Assembly (NCBI RefSeq): GCF_000003815.2
Contig: NC_049981.1
Span: 28,510,379-28,570,378, forward strand
Reading direction: 5' to 3'
DNA from: Branchiostoma floridae
Lineage: Eukaryota; Chordata; Leptocardii; Amphioxiformes; Branchiostomatidae
DNA length: 60,000 bases
The notes beneath the pieces are model-generated. The model saw only the letters and a program-made list of their open reading frames with translations, searched no databases and had not been told where the DNA came from. Position 1 is the stretch's first letter. The number at the start of each line of letters is the position of its first letter. The position numbers and the translations under genes were made by a program. Of this stretch, positions 58,151 to 60,000 are shown in pieces.

Positions 58151-60000
58151 TGATGATGCTACAGATGTTACTAAAGATAGAATTTGATTTATAGTATTGT
58201 TATTATTTTAACGCATTTCTGTCTTCTTGTTTGGTCAAACTTTTTGTTACCTTTCTCCATTTGGATCTACGAATACACAAGCTGGATACCTACACAATCA
58301 TGAAATACACTCTCATACCTGTATGAATGTCCCTTCTATAACAGAATTCTGAAGAATCTCTGCCTCTATGTGTACCATGACTTGAGTTGCACAGTGACTC
58401 TTTGGTTTACAAGTGCCCAATTGCATCCCCTGTATCTAAGATGACAACCTCAGGCTAAACTACTCCGTGTTGTCTATTATGTGTGACTGGGTCAACGCTA
58501 GACTTGAATTGCTAGAACACACACATGAGAATTGTTGTAAAAATTCATTATTCTACCGCGGTCTTGATCTTGTTTTCAGACATTCAGACAGACATCTTTC
58601 TGTATAACCTGTTGTGACTGACTCCATTACACTTTAGGGGCAACCTCGCTGCGACTGCCCTACGACCTACAATTGGGCGCTCAACAAATTTCATTGACGA
58701 AAGAATATTTGTACACTTTGTGTTTTTTTTGTCTTTTCAGTCATATCCATATTTCCAAATTTTGTGTGATGTTCTGATTATGAAGTCAGCTGTTACACAA
58801 ATTCAATTTAGATAGCATCTAGTAGAAAACAAAGCTACAGCGGAAGTCCATATGCAAACATATTCTTAGACAGTTTGCATAACTCTTGGAGGTATGATAC
58901 ATAATACTGTAACAAGGCGGGCATATTTTGTCCATAAACTCCCCCCAAAAAGGGCTATAACGACTCCACATCAACATCAACATCGAACGAAAATAACTCA
59001 CTAATGATATTCATTACAAGCAGCCTTCCCAATCATGGCAGGAGGTACTCACACTATACCGCCCATTGTGATGACCGGAGAAGATTCAACTGGTTGCGGG
59101 TGGACGATGAGTGGACCACGCCGTTAGACTCACAAATCCTTCATTGTAGAAGAGTCTTGTTGTCACCGTGCAGTTTTCAGTCAAAGCAATGCAGTAGATA
59201 TGACGATGTCCTCTCGAGGGGAAAACATGCCAGTCTATCTGGCCATTACTAAGGTGGTACCTGTTACAAGACTACAAGACACGACAGAGATCGAAAATCT
59301 GGTGAAAGCAGCCTGATTTGGAGCGGTAGAAAACGCCGCACATGCGACTAGAGGCGTGTTAGACACGACAGCACACCTTAGCTCCGTCCGACTCTACCTG
59401 CGCACGGTGCCGTACCTGCGCCTGCCTCCACCACCTGTGTACGCACTGAATTAACTCGCATGTGTTCCGTCGCCGACAGGATATTATATGCACGGGCCGA
59501 GCAGAAGGCTTTGTTGTTTCCTGTTTTTGCCAACGATCTAGGCCACCTTATTAGTGACACAAAAATGCTGTTATTTCATCCACTGAAGCTGCGATGTTTC
59601 AAAAAGGGGCTGACAGTTGACAATTGAGAAATCCAGCAAAGAATTTCATAAGATGGGAATTTTTGCACATCATCATTTTTTTATGACACACTAAACGTAT
59701 GCAGTGTTCCTGCCAGACTCATATGTAAATTAGATGACGTCAGAAGCAGTCCGTTTGCTAGCTGTTGACATGAACCAGGGTACCGACGGGCCGAATGTTT
59801 CTCTTTAATTTTCTACATCCCACGTCCTTAAATTAGATCGTTACAGGAATCTAAAATTGAATCCAGTGGAGATTTCCCAACATCTCTATGGTGAATCAGT
59901 CAATGTATACCAATTAGGAAGACGGGGAGGGGGTATTTGACACCCCTTCAACTAAGGCTTGGAAAGACAGTGAAGATTTTGACTGATTGTTCCATGTGCA
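58151..60000. other. Right-end spacer, no gene seen
   Basis: Nothing coding or repeated is recognised apart from a lone TGACGTCA near 59734. Confidence 0.5.

Larger units (their letters stand above)
46855..60000. other. Region upstream of first found synaptotagmin-like exon
   Basis: No exon could be supported here. The missing N-terminal/transmembrane exon of the synaptotagmin-like gene must be here or beyond the window. Recognised contents are repeats listed separately (47479, 48057, 49500, 50600, 52910, 53971, 55262, 56181). Confidence 0.45.

Overview
The window reads as nuclear DNA of an invertebrate chordate, most likely an amphioxus (Branchiostoma-like). This is an inference: the genes have many short exons with GT-AG introns, one encoded protein is a deuterostome-type multi-repeat cadherin, and the spacers are crowded with small DNA transposons, tRNA-derived SINEs and 5'-truncated non-LTR retrotransposons. 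All three genes I can support lie on the minus strand. I rebuilt them exon by exon from splice sites and checked that reading phase carries across every junction.

Layout. (1) 1-10908: the 5' half of a cadherin-superfamily gene, 17 exons, about 649 residues: a signal peptide and six extracellular cadherin repeats, continuing beyond base 1. (2) 10909-23898: spacer of about 13 kb with a CpG-rich 5' flank, a hAT-type MITE with a perfect 8-bp target duplication, a retroposon-like insert between 20-bp direct repeats, a long-TIR element, a Harbinger-type MITE, a 100-N assembly gap and a SINE. (3) 23899-32534: a complete isovaleryl-CoA dehydrogenase gene (IVD; mitochondrial leucine catabolism), whose introns hold a TTAA-flanked MITE and several LINE remnants. 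(4) 32535-36083: mostly mobile DNA. (5) 36084-46854: the 3' part of a divergent synaptotagmin-family gene (both C2 domains and stop present; N-terminus not found). (6) 46855-60000: probable upstream intron or 5' flank with no supported exon, holding a MITE, a deleted mariner element with transposase remnant, LINE pieces, a GT microsatellite and a roughly 2-kb array of 38-bp repeats.

Main discovery candidate: IVD carries two tandem, equally long (94 nt), phase-matched versions of the exon encoding the catalytic-base region. Using both or neither creates an immediate in-frame stop, so they must be alternatives. A 13-codon core around the catalytic Glu is identical in protein and differs only at synonymous sites, while the residues just after it differ strongly. 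This predicts two IVD isoforms with differently shaped active sites.

The three genes have no evident shared pathway; they look like ordinary neighbours. Part 2 also lists three near-perfect hairpins, a miRNA-like foldback, an octamer-rich intron repeat and a cluster of cAMP-response-element palindromes.
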